64,000 nucleotides of DNA from Saccharospirillum sp. MSK14-1 (GTDB lineage Bacteria; Pseudomonadota; Gammaproteobacteria; Pseudomonadales; Natronospirillaceae): the NCBI RefSeq assembly GCF_003054965.1, contig NZ_MIES01000033.1, positions 1,426,001-1,490,000 of the forward strand. The letters run 5' to 3'. Under the pieces are notes generated by a model, which worked only from the letters and a program-made list of their open reading frames with translations, did no database searches and was not told where the DNA came from. This document shows positions 45,811 to 54,611 of this stretch, piece after piece (within the stretch, counting starts at the first letter, position 1; every line of letters begins with the position of its first letter). The position numbers were made by a program, and so were the translations under genes.

Positions 45811-47226
45811 ATGGATTTTTCTTCTCGCTCCCGCCGCTGGACTGGCTTCTTCTCTGCATTCGCACTCGCTTCCGCGCTTTCGTTTCCGTTGTCGGTGACG
45901 GCCGAATCGTCGACTAACAACGGCCCGGTCGTATCACTCGATCAAGATGTTAACGGCCCCGTGCTCGAAGAATTTATCAGCATGATTCGTGCCGACCAGT
46001 GGGAGCCCGCCCGAATCATGGCGCCAGAACTGCTGGAGCGTTTTGAAGGTACACCGCGCTTCGATTTCTACTACGCCCAGTTACTGCTGCACGATGGCGA
46101 AACCCGCGAAGCCATATTCGCCCTGGAACGCGTGCTGATTCTGCAGCCCGAACAACACCGCGCCCGGCTCGATCTGGCCCGGGCTTACTATGCCAACAAC
46201 AACCTGGTGCGCAGTCGTACCGAGTTTAATCGGGTGCTGGCCACCAACCCGCCGCCGCAAGTGCAAGCCAATATTCAGGCGTTTCTCGATCGCATTACGG
46301 CCATCGAACGCGCCCGCGACCGTCAGTTCAATCTGTTTGCTGGTTTTGAAGCCGGTTACGACACCAACATCAATGGCGGTGGCAACGTCGACGGCCAGCT
46401 CGACCCTAACCTTCTGGGGCTGACGGATCTGAGCGAGGAATCATTGGCCGTCGACAGCGTCTATACCCAATATCGATTCGGCGCCCGCTTAGTACAACCG
46501 ACCAGCCTGAAGACCGGCCATGTGTTCGGCCTGCTGGGCCAAAGTACCCGCTACCCGAGCGACAACGAAGCGTTCAACCAAACGCGCCTTACCGGCCAAT
46601 ACCGCATCCAGCAGGCTTTGCCGCGCAAATCGCGGGCTCAGGCCTCGGCCAACCTCAGTCAAACCCTGGTCGGTGGTGAGGCCTATCAGTTTTCTGCCGC
46701 TTTAAGTGGTCAGGCAACGACGCCGTTGGGTAGCCAATGGGAAGGCGGTCTGGCCGCTCAGTTGAACATGGGCTTTGCACAAAGTGACAGCGCCGCCGAT
46801 AGCAGCACCGACGCCGTCGGTATTTTGCTGACCTCCGCCTCAAACAATCGCCGTCACCGCTTCGATTCTCAGTTCGTGCGTTTTCGCCGGGGCGGCAACA
46901 GCGACGGCCATTTGGAATGGAACGGCTTCAGTAATCGCTACAGCCTCGGCTGGCAATGGCCGCGTAACCTGACCAGCGATTTCGCCTTCCGCCACGACAT
47001 TCGCACCTATCAAGACGACGACCTGCTGTTTTTAGAGAACAGCAGCAGCAACCAGACCAAAATCCGCAAAGACCAACTGATCACCGCCGATCTGGGTCTG
47101 AGCTGGCAAGCCAAGCCCTGGTTACAGACCCGGACGGGCGGACGCCTGGAATGGCTGATATCCAACATTAACGCCTATGATCGTGATCGGCTGGTGATCA
47201 ACCAGTCGGTAACGCTGACGTTCTAG
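45811..47226 (+). CDS. Slam-like TPR and outer-membrane beta-barrel protein
   Basis: About 471 aa from ATG 45811. Signal peptide (ASALSFPLSVTA|ES), a TPR-like periplasmic part (residues 30-165, FYYAQLLLHDGETREAIFAL and RARLDLARAYYANNN), and a barrel of about 300 residues beginning at FNLFAGFEAGYDTNINGGG and ending in aromatic VTLTF. This TPR-plus-barrel order with a DTNIN strand recalls Slam (DUF560) translocons that move surface lipoproteins across the outer membrane. Two candidate clients follow 11 nt downstream. Family assignment is by pattern and needs a profile search. Confidence 0.7.
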   Translation: MDFSSRSRRWTGFFSAFALASALSFPLSVTAESSTNNGPVVSLDQDVNGPVLEEFISMIRADQWEPARIMAPELLERFEGTPRFDFYYAQLLLHDGETREAIFALERVLILQPEQHRARLDLARAYYANNNLVRSRTEFNRVLATNPPPQVQANIQAFLDRITAIERARDRQFNLFAGFEAGYDTNINGGGNVDGQLDPNLLGLTDLSEESLAVDSVYTQYRFGARLVQPTSLKTGHVFGLLGQSTRYPSDNEAFNQTRLTGQYRIQQALPRKSRAQASANLSQTLVGGEAYQFSAALSGQATTPLGSQWEGGLAAQLNMGFAQSDSAADSSTDAVGILLTSASNNRRHRFDSQFVRFRRGGNSDGHLEWNGFSNRYSLGWQWPRNLTSDFAFRHDIRTYQDDDLLFLENSSSNQTKIRKDQLITADLGLSWQAKPWLQTRTGGRLEWLISNINAYDRDRLVINQSVTLTF

Positions 47227-47237
47227 GAGTCGCAGTA

Positions 47238-48911
47238 ATGAACGTATTGTCTTCCTTCCACCGCATCGCGCTGGTGCTGGCGCTGTTAATGCCAGCCCCA
47301 CTGTGGGCTGCGGCGGGCAAGGTGGTGATTGCCACCGGCGATGTATTTGCCGTCAACGCCCAGGACCAACGCCGTCTGCTGCAACGCCGCTCCGATGTGT
47401 TTGAAGGCGACATCCTGATTACCGGCGCTGACAGCGCCCTGCAATTGCGCTTTGAAGACAACGCCATCCTCGCCCTGCGTGCCAACTCGCAACTGCGCAT
47501 CAGCGAATACCACGGTGCCATCGGCGGCCAAGGCGAACGGGTGTTGATGGACTTATTGGCGGGCGGCTTTCGCACCATCAGCGGTAGCTTTGGTAAATCC
47601 GACCGCGATGCGTACCAGGTGCGCACGCCCACGGCCAGCATCGGCATTCGTGGCACGCACTATGAAGCAGTATTTCAATCGGAAACGCTGACCGTGGGTG
47701 TGTATGAAGGCGGCATCTCGGTCACCAACGAATTCGGCACCCTCGATCTCGGTCTGGACAGCGACTTCCTCTACGCTCAGGTGCAAACCGGCAACCTGCC
47801 CCAAGGCTTGCTGAACCCACCGGCCAATCTGAACGTGCCGAGCACACCGCAGTCTGATGCTGGTGGCGAGAACGACGAAGCCAGCGATGACGACAACGAG
47901 TCCGATTCTGGCAACGCACCGGACAACGATATTTCCGACCTCAACAACGACGACAGCCAGGCACCGAGCAACGATCCGGACAACACCACCCTGCCCATTC
48001 CCGACGCCGATGAAATCAGCGACGACGATTTCGACTTCAGCGCCGTGGAAGATGGCATTGAAGATCAGGTCGATCTGCAAGACCCGGACAGCGTCGTTGA
48101 ATTATCGAGCAGTGAAATAAACGCCCTGAAAAGCGACGGCAAGGTAACCGGCATCATGGTATTTGCGCCCACCAACGGTGGTATCGACCCAACACCGAAC
48201 GCCGTGCCCATGGTGGTTCACAGCGGCCAAACCGGCGGTACCAATATCGGCAGTTTCTTTGTCGCCTACGACACCCAGACCGGTCAGGAACTCGACGATA
48301 ACTTTTACCTGCCCAACCTGGTCATACGCACCGACGGCCTTGCGGGAACAGCCGGCGTCGATAGCGGTAACGGCAGCGATTTATCAGCGCAGGTACATTG
48401 GGAACACTGGAATGAAGACGGCGACGACACCTATGACATTGAAGCCGGTGACACCTCTGACTTTAATGCCGGCGTTACCAGCGAATCGTTCTTTTTTATC
48501 CAGGCAGAACCCACCACCGCAAAGCTTTCCGGCACCAGTTCCTTTGAGCTTTGCTCAGGGTGCTACGCGGTGAATGGTATGGGCGATCTGACCAATAGCA
48601 CGGTGAGTGGCAGCATGGACGTTAACTTCAATGATTTAAGTGCCGACGGCAGTCTGAATTTTCTGGGTACGAATGACGGCGACTGGAATCTAAACTTCAA
48701 CGGCAACATCAATGGCGCCGCCTTACAGGCTTCGCTCTATAACAGCGATGTAGAAGGCACATCGTTAAATGGCAGCGTCACGGGGATCTTCACCGGAGGC
48801 AGCAACAATTTGCAGTTCGCCGGTGGTTTTAGTGCTACCAGCGATTCAACGCAAGAAGCCTACGGCGTATTTGTAATGGATGAAACCGATCCATCGCCAC
48901 CCGAAAACTAA
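47238..48911 (+). CDS. FecR-domain secreted protein with TbpB-like C-terminal barrel, paralogue 1
   Basis: 557 aa. Signal peptide (ALLMPAPLWA|AAG), FecR domain (about residues 30-150: RISEYHGAI, GGFRTISGSFGK, SIGIRGTHYEAVF), Asp/Asn-rich linker (about 205-290), and a beta-rich C-terminal part. The end shows the repeating pattern of Slam-client barrels: SGSMDVNFNDLSADGSLNF, LNFNGNINGAALQ, NGSVTGIFTGGSNNLQFAGGF. The first Cys after the signal is absent, so it is not a lipoprotein; two Cys appear only in LCSGCYAVNG. The N-terminal ~180 residues nearly repeat in the next gene. Role unknown. Confidence 0.7.
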   Translation: MNVLSSFHRIALVLALLMPAPLWAAAGKVVIATGDVFAVNAQDQRRLLQRRSDVFEGDILITGADSALQLRFEDNAILALRANSQLRISEYHGAIGGQGERVLMDLLAGGFRTISGSFGKSDRDAYQVRTPTASIGIRGTHYEAVFQSETLTVGVYEGGISVTNEFGTLDLGLDSDFLYAQVQTGNLPQGLLNPPANLNVPSTPQSDAGGENDEASDDDNESDSGNAPDNDISDLNNDDSQAPSNDPDNTTLPIPDADEISDDDFDFSAVEDGIEDQVDLQDPDSVVELSSSEINALKSDGKVTGIMVFAPTNGGIDPTPNAVPMVVHSGQTGGTNIGSFFVAYDTQTGQELDDNFYLPNLVIRTDGLAGTAGVDSGNGSDLSAQVHWEHWNEDGDDTYDIEAGDTSDFNAGVTSESFFFIQAEPTTAKLSGTSSFELCSGCYAVNGMGDLTNSTVSGSMDVNFNDLSADGSLNFLGTNDGDWNLNFNGNINGAALQASLYNSDVEGTSLNGSVTGIFTGGSNNLQFAGGFSATSDSTQEAYGVFVMDETDPSPPEN

Positions 48912-49585
48912 GACCGTTTTTTTTCAAGGAAGAACCACGATCAGGGCAGTACTTATCCACTTACGGATTTAGCAGGACGCACCATGAAAACACGCACATT
49001 CAGCACACCCCTTCTACTGGTTTTACTGACCGTTCTGGTGCCGCTCAACAGTTGGGCCGCCGCGGGCAAAGTGGTTATTGCAGCCGGCGACGTGTTTGCC
49101 GTTGATGCACAAGATCAGCGCCGCGCGTTACAGCGCCGTTCCGATATTTTTGAAGGCGATACCCTGGTGACCGGCGCCGATGGCCGACTGCAACTGCGCT
49201 TTGAAGACAATGCCATTCTCGCCCTGCGCGCCGATTCGCAATTGCGCATCAGCGAATACCACGGCGCCACCGACACCCAGAGCGAACGCGTACTGATGGA
49301 CCTGCTCGGCGGCGGCTTCCGCACCATCAGCGGCAGCTTTGGCAAGTCCGAACGCGACGCTTATCAGGTGCGCACGCCGAATGCCAGCATCGGTATTCGC
49401 GGCACGCATTACGAAGCAGTCTTCCAATCGGAAACGTTAACCGTGGGTGTGTACGAAGGCGGCATCGTCCTGACTAACGATCAGGGTTCCTTAAACCTCG
49501 GTCTCGACAGCGACTTCGTCTTCGCTCAGGTACAGGCCGGTAACTTGCCGCAAGGCCTGCTGAACCCGCCAGCCAATCTGAACGT
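47310..49585. repeat. Diverged direct repeat: FecR modules of the two paralogues
   Basis: The segment 47310-47840 and 49056-49585 encode nearly the same protein with long exact DNA runs (for example CGCTTTGAAGACAA, TCTGGAC/CTCGACAGCGACTTC). They form an imperfect direct repeat of about 530 bp, able to recombine or undergo gene conversion. Beyond it the two genes diverge. Confidence 0.7.
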
Positions 49586-50675
49586 GCCAAACACCCCAGA
49601 AACCGGCTCGGATGAAGACGGCGACGAAGACGACAGCAACGATGAAGACGGTGGCACCGACGCCGATAACGGCGACGGCGATCTCACCAACGACAGCGCC
49701 GAAGGCCCCACCGACGACCCGGATACCGGCGTCATCACCAGCGCCGATACCAACAATGATTTCGACACCGGCGACTTTAATCTATCCGACTTGGAAGACG
49801 CCTTTATCGAGCTGCAAGAAAAGAGTGTGGTGTTGACGGACGCTGAGCGAGCTGTGTTAAACAGCGGTGACATCACTACGGGAATCGTCGTATTTGCACC
49901 ATCCGATACCGGCAGCAATGGACAACCAATTTCGGAGAATGGTCCTATTTTAGTGACCACTGGTACGATATTTAACGAACAACAACCTCCATCTTCGTTT
50001 TATATTGCATACGATGGTCAAGATCTAAGCAACAACCTCTACGACCCACCCAATTTCATTCTCCGACCTGACGAAAATAGTTTTCTTGAAAACCAAGGCG
50101 ACACTTTTTTTAACTGGCAAGAGTGGAGTTCTGATGGGGGTGTAGTAGGAGTTGTCGATGCAGGCAATAATACAGGCTTTAATTCCGGTGGAGTTGACCA
50201 ACCGTTTTTTTATATCGAAGTCGAACCTACAACGGCTGCTTTGAGTGGCGAGGGTGTCATGACCTTCTCTAATTCACTTTCCAATATGCAGACAAACCTC
50301 AATTTAGATTCGTCGTTTGCAAACTTAACCGTAGATCTTGGCACTTTAGCTGCCGATGGGAATATATACTTGAGTACATCAGATGAGCTCAGCTTTTCAG
50401 AGTGGGATATTGGTTTCTCTGGGCAAGTAACTGGTAGTACTCTTAACGCTGACGTAACAAGCCCTAGCCAGCTCACTCACTACGACAACAGTGATGAAAG
50501 TATTATCGATCAACTTAAACTCGACGGTAACGTGAGTGGTGTATTCACTGGCCAATCTGGAGAGATGCAATTCGTTGGCGGCTTTACTGCGGAGACAACA
50601 AGCGAATCCAATGATGAAGAAGTATATGGAGTTTTCACTCTCGAAGAATTCAACGGGCAAGAACCAAATTTCTAA
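48984..50675 (+). CDS. FecR-domain secreted protein with TbpB-like C-terminal barrel, paralogue 2
   Basis: 563 aa, same layout as its neighbour: signal peptide (PLNSWA|AAG), FecR domain with SIGIRGTHYEAVF, acidic linker SDEDGDEDDSNDEDGG, and a TbpB-like end (GNVSGVFTGQSGEMQFVGGF). N-terminal halves of the two are about 85-90% identical by eye; C-terminal parts are far less alike. GC falls from about 60% to 40-45% from roughly 49,800 onward, so the 3' part may have been exchanged. A terminator follows. Confidence 0.7.
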   Translation: MKTRTFSTPLLLVLLTVLVPLNSWAAAGKVVIAAGDVFAVDAQDQRRALQRRSDIFEGDTLVTGADGRLQLRFEDNAILALRADSQLRISEYHGATDTQSERVLMDLLGGGFRTISGSFGKSERDAYQVRTPNASIGIRGTHYEAVFQSETLTVGVYEGGIVLTNDQGSLNLGLDSDFVFAQVQAGNLPQGLLNPPANLNVPNTPETGSDEDGDEDDSNDEDGGTDADNGDGDLTNDSAEGPTDDPDTGVITSADTNNDFDTGDFNLSDLEDAFIELQEKSVVLTDAERAVLNSGDITTGIVVFAPSDTGSNGQPISENGPILVTTGTIFNEQQPPSSFYIAYDGQDLSNNLYDPPNFILRPDENSFLENQGDTFFNWQEWSSDGGVVGVVDAGNNTGFNSGGVDQPFFYIEVEPTTAALSGEGVMTFSNSLSNMQTNLNLDSSFANLTVDLGTLAADGNIYLSTSDELSFSEWDIGFSGQVTGSTLNADVTSPSQLTHYDNSDESIIDQLKLDGNVSGVFTGQSGEMQFVGGFTAETTSESNDEEVYGVFTLEEFNGQEPNF

Positions 50676-50700
50676 ATAATTGTTGAAGATACATTTAAAA

Positions 50701-50730
50701 AATGCCGGCTATCTAGCCGGCATTTTTTTC
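50701..50730 (+). terminator. Rho-independent terminator after FecR paralogue 2
   Basis: Perfect 10-bp stem AATGCCGGCT/AGCCGGCATT with ATCT loop and seven T residues; A-run before it. 26 nt after the stop. It is symmetric and may also serve the convergent gene at 50750. Confidence 0.93.
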
Positions 50731-50749
50731 TAACCCTACAACCAAACCA

Positions 50750-51391
50750 TCAATCAACCCAAACCCAGGGCACTTCCAACCCAAGCTCTACACCGTCGGC
50801 CACCGGGAAATCCCGACCCGCGATGCGCTTGCCCTGGGTTGATCCGATATACGTCGCCCAATTACCCACCTCACTCTTGCCAACCAGACTGAGTGTCACA
50901 CTCAGCGACCAATAGGCCGAAGGATTGACATCGAACTCCTGATAGCTGTTTTCAACCGCAGGCCAATTGTAGTGAGCCGCAATGCCAAACCACACCGGGC
51001 CAGCATACAAAGGGCGGTCGTAACCCGCCCCGACGTATAGGTTATTTACCTCAAACGACGCCAGGTAGAAGTCGTCAGAGGCGGGGTCACTGTCATAGTG
51101 AAAGTCGACATCAAAGGACGAAACTTCCCAACCGATAAAGCCTTTCCACAAACCGGATTTGTAGGTGAGGTCAACGCCGCCCACCAAGAAAGTACTTTGC
51201 AAGTCGTCAAAAACCGGCTGCAATTCCGGCCGGCCATTGTATATCAGCTGCTCATACACCTGGTCAGCATTGGCGTCGTTGAAATCCTGATAACGCAGAT
51301 AAAAACGGTTGGAAAAACCCGATTCGGCCTGAACCACAGAGGCACAGCCGACCAACACCAACGCACTCACCCCAACGACCCGACAACGCAT
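50750..51391 (-). CDS. Hypothetical envelope protein with barrel-like pattern
   Basis: About 213 aa from the ATG at 51391 (an extended start at 51448 adds 19 unlikely residues). Signal peptide RCRVVGVSALVLVGCASVVQA; both a lipobox-like LVGC and an AxA site are present, so mature form is ambiguous. The body alternates beta strands with many aromatic residues (GFSNRFYLRYQDF, STFLVGGVDLTYKSG, KGFIGWEVSSFDVDF, VWFGIAAHYNW), as in a small outer-membrane barrel. No family recognised. It is convergent with the FecR genes. Confidence 0.55.
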   Translation of the reverse strand: MRCRVVGVSALVLVGCASVVQAESGFSNRFYLRYQDFNDANADQVYEQLIYNGRPELQPVFDDLQSTFLVGGVDLTYKSGLWKGFIGWEVSSFDVDFHYDSDPASDDFYLASFEVNNLYVGAGYDRPLYAGPVWFGIAAHYNWPAVENSYQEFDVNPSAYWSLSVTLSLVGKSEVGNWATYIGSTQGKRIAGRDFPVADGVELGLEVPWVWVD

Positions 51392-51535
51392 ACCCACAGC
51401 CACAACCCAAAAGCGCCAACCACCAGCCGCCATCATAGGCCATAGCAACTTTAAACACCGAACGGAGAATCAACCTTTTACCCTACCCCTTCAATCGGCT
51501 TGCATTCCCGTAGCATTTGCCTGCCCTGCAAACAC

Positions 51536-51570
51536 AAAAAAGCCCATGCTTTTTCAAACATGGGCCTTTT
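51536..51570 (-). terminator. Rho-independent terminator after the lipoprotein gene
   Basis: On the minus strand GCCCATG ... CATGGGC with a 10-nt loop and a six-base T-run (A-run at 51536-51541). It follows the stop at 51583 by 13 nt. Confidence 0.9.
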
Positions 51571-51582
51571 CGATCCTATGGA

Positions 51583-52329
51583 TTACTCAAATTTAATGCT
51601 CTGGTACAAATCCCCAGTGGCAAATACATTGCCATCTAATTCAGCGCTAACCCCAATAGTCAGCTGCCCATCAGCATCAAAAAAACCCAGCCCGGTAATA
51701 GCTACTTCAGTACCGTCATAGGACGCTGCGCCTTCAACGCTGTAAATATTGGCACTCTCTTTTGAATACTGACCTTCGGCACCATCGCCATTCGCATGTT
51801 CCGCCGTAAAGGTCAGATCGGAATTAACCTGCAGCGTTGTGCCGGTTCCATTGACTGACTCCCAACTCCCATACAACTCTGGATCATCAATATCGACATC
51901 CAGTTCTTTCAGGCGCTCCAGCTTCACATCAACACTGATACTGGTTGGTTCTACTACGAACGTCGCACTGCCTACCAGATGATCGTCATCTTCTATTACT
52001 AAGTTAAACGACACTTCATTGCAGGAGAAACCCAGCGGCTCATCTCCGTCTTCATTGCAAACTACACCAGAACCGCTAACACCTTTGCCATCCAGCTTTA
52101 ATGAATCAGCATCCCGGCCGACCAGAGTGTTTTCACCGTCCGTTCCCATAAAACGCCCTTCTGGATCAACAACGATGGTCTGCAATGGCTCAAACTCATC
52201 GCCGGTGTCGATCGATACCTGCCAGTGCCCACTGACATCAAAAGACAGCAACGGCTTACCACCGTCTTCCGAATTACATCCCGCCAAAAACATTAACGTT
52301 GTAATAATGCACAACCACTTATTCATCAT
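51583..52329 (-). CDS. Hypothetical lipoprotein
   Basis: 248 aa. Lipobox LAGC at Cys18 after TTLMFLAGC; the following NSEDGG is typical of an outer-membrane-sorted lipoprotein. The mature part is acidic and beta-rich (DVSGHWQVSIDTGDEF, LYGSWESVNGTGTTLQVN, DGTEVAITGLGFFDADGQLT), possibly lipocalin-like with two similar halves, each opening with a G-[HS]-W motif. No known family is recognised. A terminator follows. It is transcribed in the same direction as the barrel-like gene but far from it. Confidence 0.6.
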   Translation of the reverse strand: MMNKWLCIITTLMFLAGCNSEDGGKPLLSFDVSGHWQVSIDTGDEFEPLQTIVVDPEGRFMGTDGENTLVGRDADSLKLDGKGVSGSGVVCNEDGDEPLGFSCNEVSFNLVIEDDDHLVGSATFVVEPTSISVDVKLERLKELDVDIDDPELYGSWESVNGTGTTLQVNSDLTFTAEHANGDGAEGQYSKESANIYSVEGAASYDGTEVAITGLGFFDADGQLTIGVSAELDGNVFATGDLYQSIKFE

Positions 52330-52768
52330 GATTCAACACTCCCTGTGTCATTGATTGGGTACGTCCATTGCGGACACCCATCTCTAGGAAGGCTGTCGAA
52401 CACTGTCCAGAAAAGCAGGCTGAGGTTAGCGGGATTTTACTCAGCAGTGTGAATCAATTAGCACCCCTCAAACCCACTGGCGATGGATTGTTTGTTTTTT
52501 GACCGGAAACGAACCCAGGGACCCAGAACCGCTCTGAATCCGGCGCCCACCCGTGCTTTTCCGATTCAAACGAATTCAGCCAATCTTCAAACCTGGCTTC
52601 AAACGATAGAAAGCCGCACCGGAATGGGCGACTGACCCACGCTCCTTTTTGCCTTAACCCCCTATAATCTTGACTCACTTTTTCCCCCACGGCATGGAAT
52701 CACCCCACCCTTTCAGCTATCGTGCGTGCCACTATTCCTCTTACTTGACGACAGAGAACCCGACTTTT
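52330..52768. other. Intergenic region upstream of fabA
   Basis: About 440 nt. TTCAAAC occurs three times (52565, 52586, 52598). TATAAT at 52663-52668 is a good -10 for fabA, with no matching -35. A 78-aa minus-strand frame there is not supported. Leader about 95 nt. Confidence 0.5.
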
Positions 52769-53290
52769 ATGACAGATCGCCCCAATTCATTCGACAAAGC
52801 GGACCTTATCGAGTGCGGCTATGGGCGCATGTTCGGCCCGGGCAACGCTCAATTGCCCGTCGACAACATGCTGATGATGGATCGCATCCGTTTGATCACC
52901 GATACCGGTGGCGAGAACGGCAAAGGCGAAATCATTGCTGAACTGGATATCAATCCGGACCTCTGGTTCTTCCAGTGCCACTTCCCAGGTGACCCGGTCA
53001 TGCCTGGCTGCCTGGGCCTCGACGCCATGTGGCAGCTGGTTGGTTTCTTCCTGGGCTGGCGCGGCAACGAAGGCCGCGGCCGGGCACTGGGCGTCGGCGA
53101 GCTGGCGTTCAAAGGCCAGATCGAGCCCGATGCCAAGCTCGTGACCTACAAACTGAACATTAAGCGCGTGATGGAATCGCGCCTGGTCATGGGCATTGCC
53201 GATGGTGTGGTCGAGTGCGATGGCAAACCCATCTACTTCGCCAAAGACTTGAAAGTCGGTCTGTTCAAACCTGAACAGATGGGAGGCTAA
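52769..53290 (+). CDS. fabA: 3-hydroxydecanoyl-ACP dehydratase/isomerase
   Basis: 173 aa from ATG 52769; the frame extends upstream without FabA sequence. It makes the cis double bond of unsaturated fatty acids at C10. Catalytic His71 in [14 protein letters not shown] and Asp85 in LGLDAMWQL are present. fabB follows after 3 nt, the classic unsaturated-fatty-acid operon. Confidence 0.97.
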   Translation: MTDRPNSFDKADLIECGYGRMFGPGNAQLPVDNMLMMDRIRLITDTGGENGKGEIIAELDINPDLWFFQCHFPGDPVMPGCLGLDAMWQLVGFFLGWRGNEGRGRALGVGELAFKGQIEPDAKLVTYKLNIKRVMESRLVMGIADGVVECDGKPIYFAKDLKVGLFKPEQMGG

Positions 53291-53293
53291 TCG

Positions 53294-54511
53294 ATGAAAC
53301 GCGTTGTAGTGACTGGCCTGGGCATTGTTTCCTGCCTGGGCAACGATGCCACCACCGTTGCCGCCAATCTGCGTGCCGGTCGTTCTGGCATTCGCTTTAA
53401 CCAGACCTATGCCGACATGGGCATGCGCAGCCACGTTTCCGGTACGCCGGAGATTGATCTGTCGGAACACATCGACCGCAAATCGATCCGTTTTATGGGC
53501 GATGCGGCCGGCTTTGCTTACGTCTCCATGCAGCAAGCCATTGCCGATGCGGGTTTGACCGAAGATCAGGTCTCGAACATCCGCACCGGCATCGTTGCCG
53601 GTTCCGGTGGCGCCGATTCCGGCAGCCAGACCGAAGCAGCCGACATTCTGCGCGAAAAAGGCCTCAAGCGTGTTGGCCCCTATCGTGTTACCCAGACCAT
53701 GGGTTCTACCGTGTCTGCCTGCCTGGCAACGCCGTTTCAGATCAAAGGCGTGAACTACTCCATTTCCTCAGCCTGCTCCACCAGCGCGCATTGCATTGGC
53801 AACGCCATGGAGCTGATCCAGCTTGGTAAGCAAGACGTGATGTTTGCCGGCGGTGCCGAAGCTGAGCACTGGACCATGAGCAGCCTGTTCGACGCCATGG
53901 GCGCTCTGTCGACTCAGTACAACGAGACACCAGAGCGCGCCAGCCGTGCTTACGACGCCGACCGTGATGGCTTTGTCATCGCCGGTGGCGGCGGCATGCT
54001 GGTTCTGGAAGAGTTGGAACACGCCAAAGCACGCGGCGCGAAAATCTACGCGGAAATCGTCGGTTACGGCGCCACCAGCGACGGCTACAACATGGTAGCG
54101 CCGAGCGGTGAAGGCGCGGTGCGGTGCATGCAAATGGCGATGCAAAACGTTGAAGGCAGCATCGATTACATCAACGCCCACGGCACCTCCACACCGGCCG
54201 GTGATGTGACTGAACTGAAAGCGGTCAGCACAGTGTTCGGTGAACAAATGCCGCCGGTTGCTTCCACCAAGTCGCTGTCTGGCCACAGCCTGGGCGCCGC
54301 GGGCGTACAGGAAGCCATTTACAGCCTGTTGATGATGGAAGGCGACTTCATTGCCGCCAGCGCCAACGTCGACAACCTCGACCCGGAAGCCGGCGACGCC
54401 AATGTGGTGACCGAGCTGCGCGAAGGCGTGAAGCTGAACCGCATCATGTCGAACAGCTTCGGCTTCGGCGGCACCAACGCCACCTTGGTGATGCAGCGTT
54501 ACGAAGGCTGA
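53294..54511 (+). CDS. fabB: 3-oxoacyl-ACP synthase I
   Basis: 405 aa. Elongates the unsaturated intermediate made by FabA. Active-site Cys in [18 protein letters not shown], His in [11 protein letters not shown] and [16 protein letters not shown] overlaps the fabA end. A symmetric terminator follows 42 nt downstream. Confidence 0.97.
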   Translation: MKRVVVTGLGIVSCLGNDATTVAANLRAGRSGIRFNQTYADMGMRSHVSGTPEIDLSEHIDRKSIRFMGDAAGFAYVSMQQAIADAGLTEDQVSNIRTGIVAGSGGADSGSQTEAADILREKGLKRVGPYRVTQTMGSTVSACLATPFQIKGVNYSISSACSTSAHCIGNAMELIQLGKQDVMFAGGAEAEHWTMSSLFDAMGALSTQYNETPERASRAYDADRDGFVIAGGGGMLVLEELEHAKARGAKIYAEIVGYGATSDGYNMVAPSGEGAVRCMQMAMQNVEGSIDYINAHGTSTPAGDVTELKAVSTVFGEQMPPVASTKSLSGHSLGAAGVQEAIYSLLMMEGDFIAASANVDNLDPEAGDANVVTELREGVKLNRIMSNSFGFGGTNATLVMQRYEG

Positions 54512-54552
54512 TGCTTCGAAAAAAGACGTGAGCGAACAACGCTCAACGCCAT

Positions 54553-54582
54553 AAAAAAAAGGGCCCATCCGGGCCCTTTTTT
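54553..54582. terminator. Bidirectional terminator between fabB and ahpF
   Basis: Eight A, GGGCCC, ATCC loop, GGGCCC, six T. Serves fabB on plus and ahpF on minus; both stops lie within 50 nt. Confidence 0.93.
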
Positions 54583-54611
54583 GTGTCTGCACAACCTTCA
54601 GTGGAAACGGC

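Noticed and set aside
47310-49585. Transposon or insertion sequence from the repeated block
   Set aside because: Repeat is coding on both copies, without inverted ends, target duplication or transposase; it is gene duplication.
52454-52690. 78-aa minus-strand frame upstream of fabA
   Set aside because: No SD, no homology and it overlaps the fabA promoter region.
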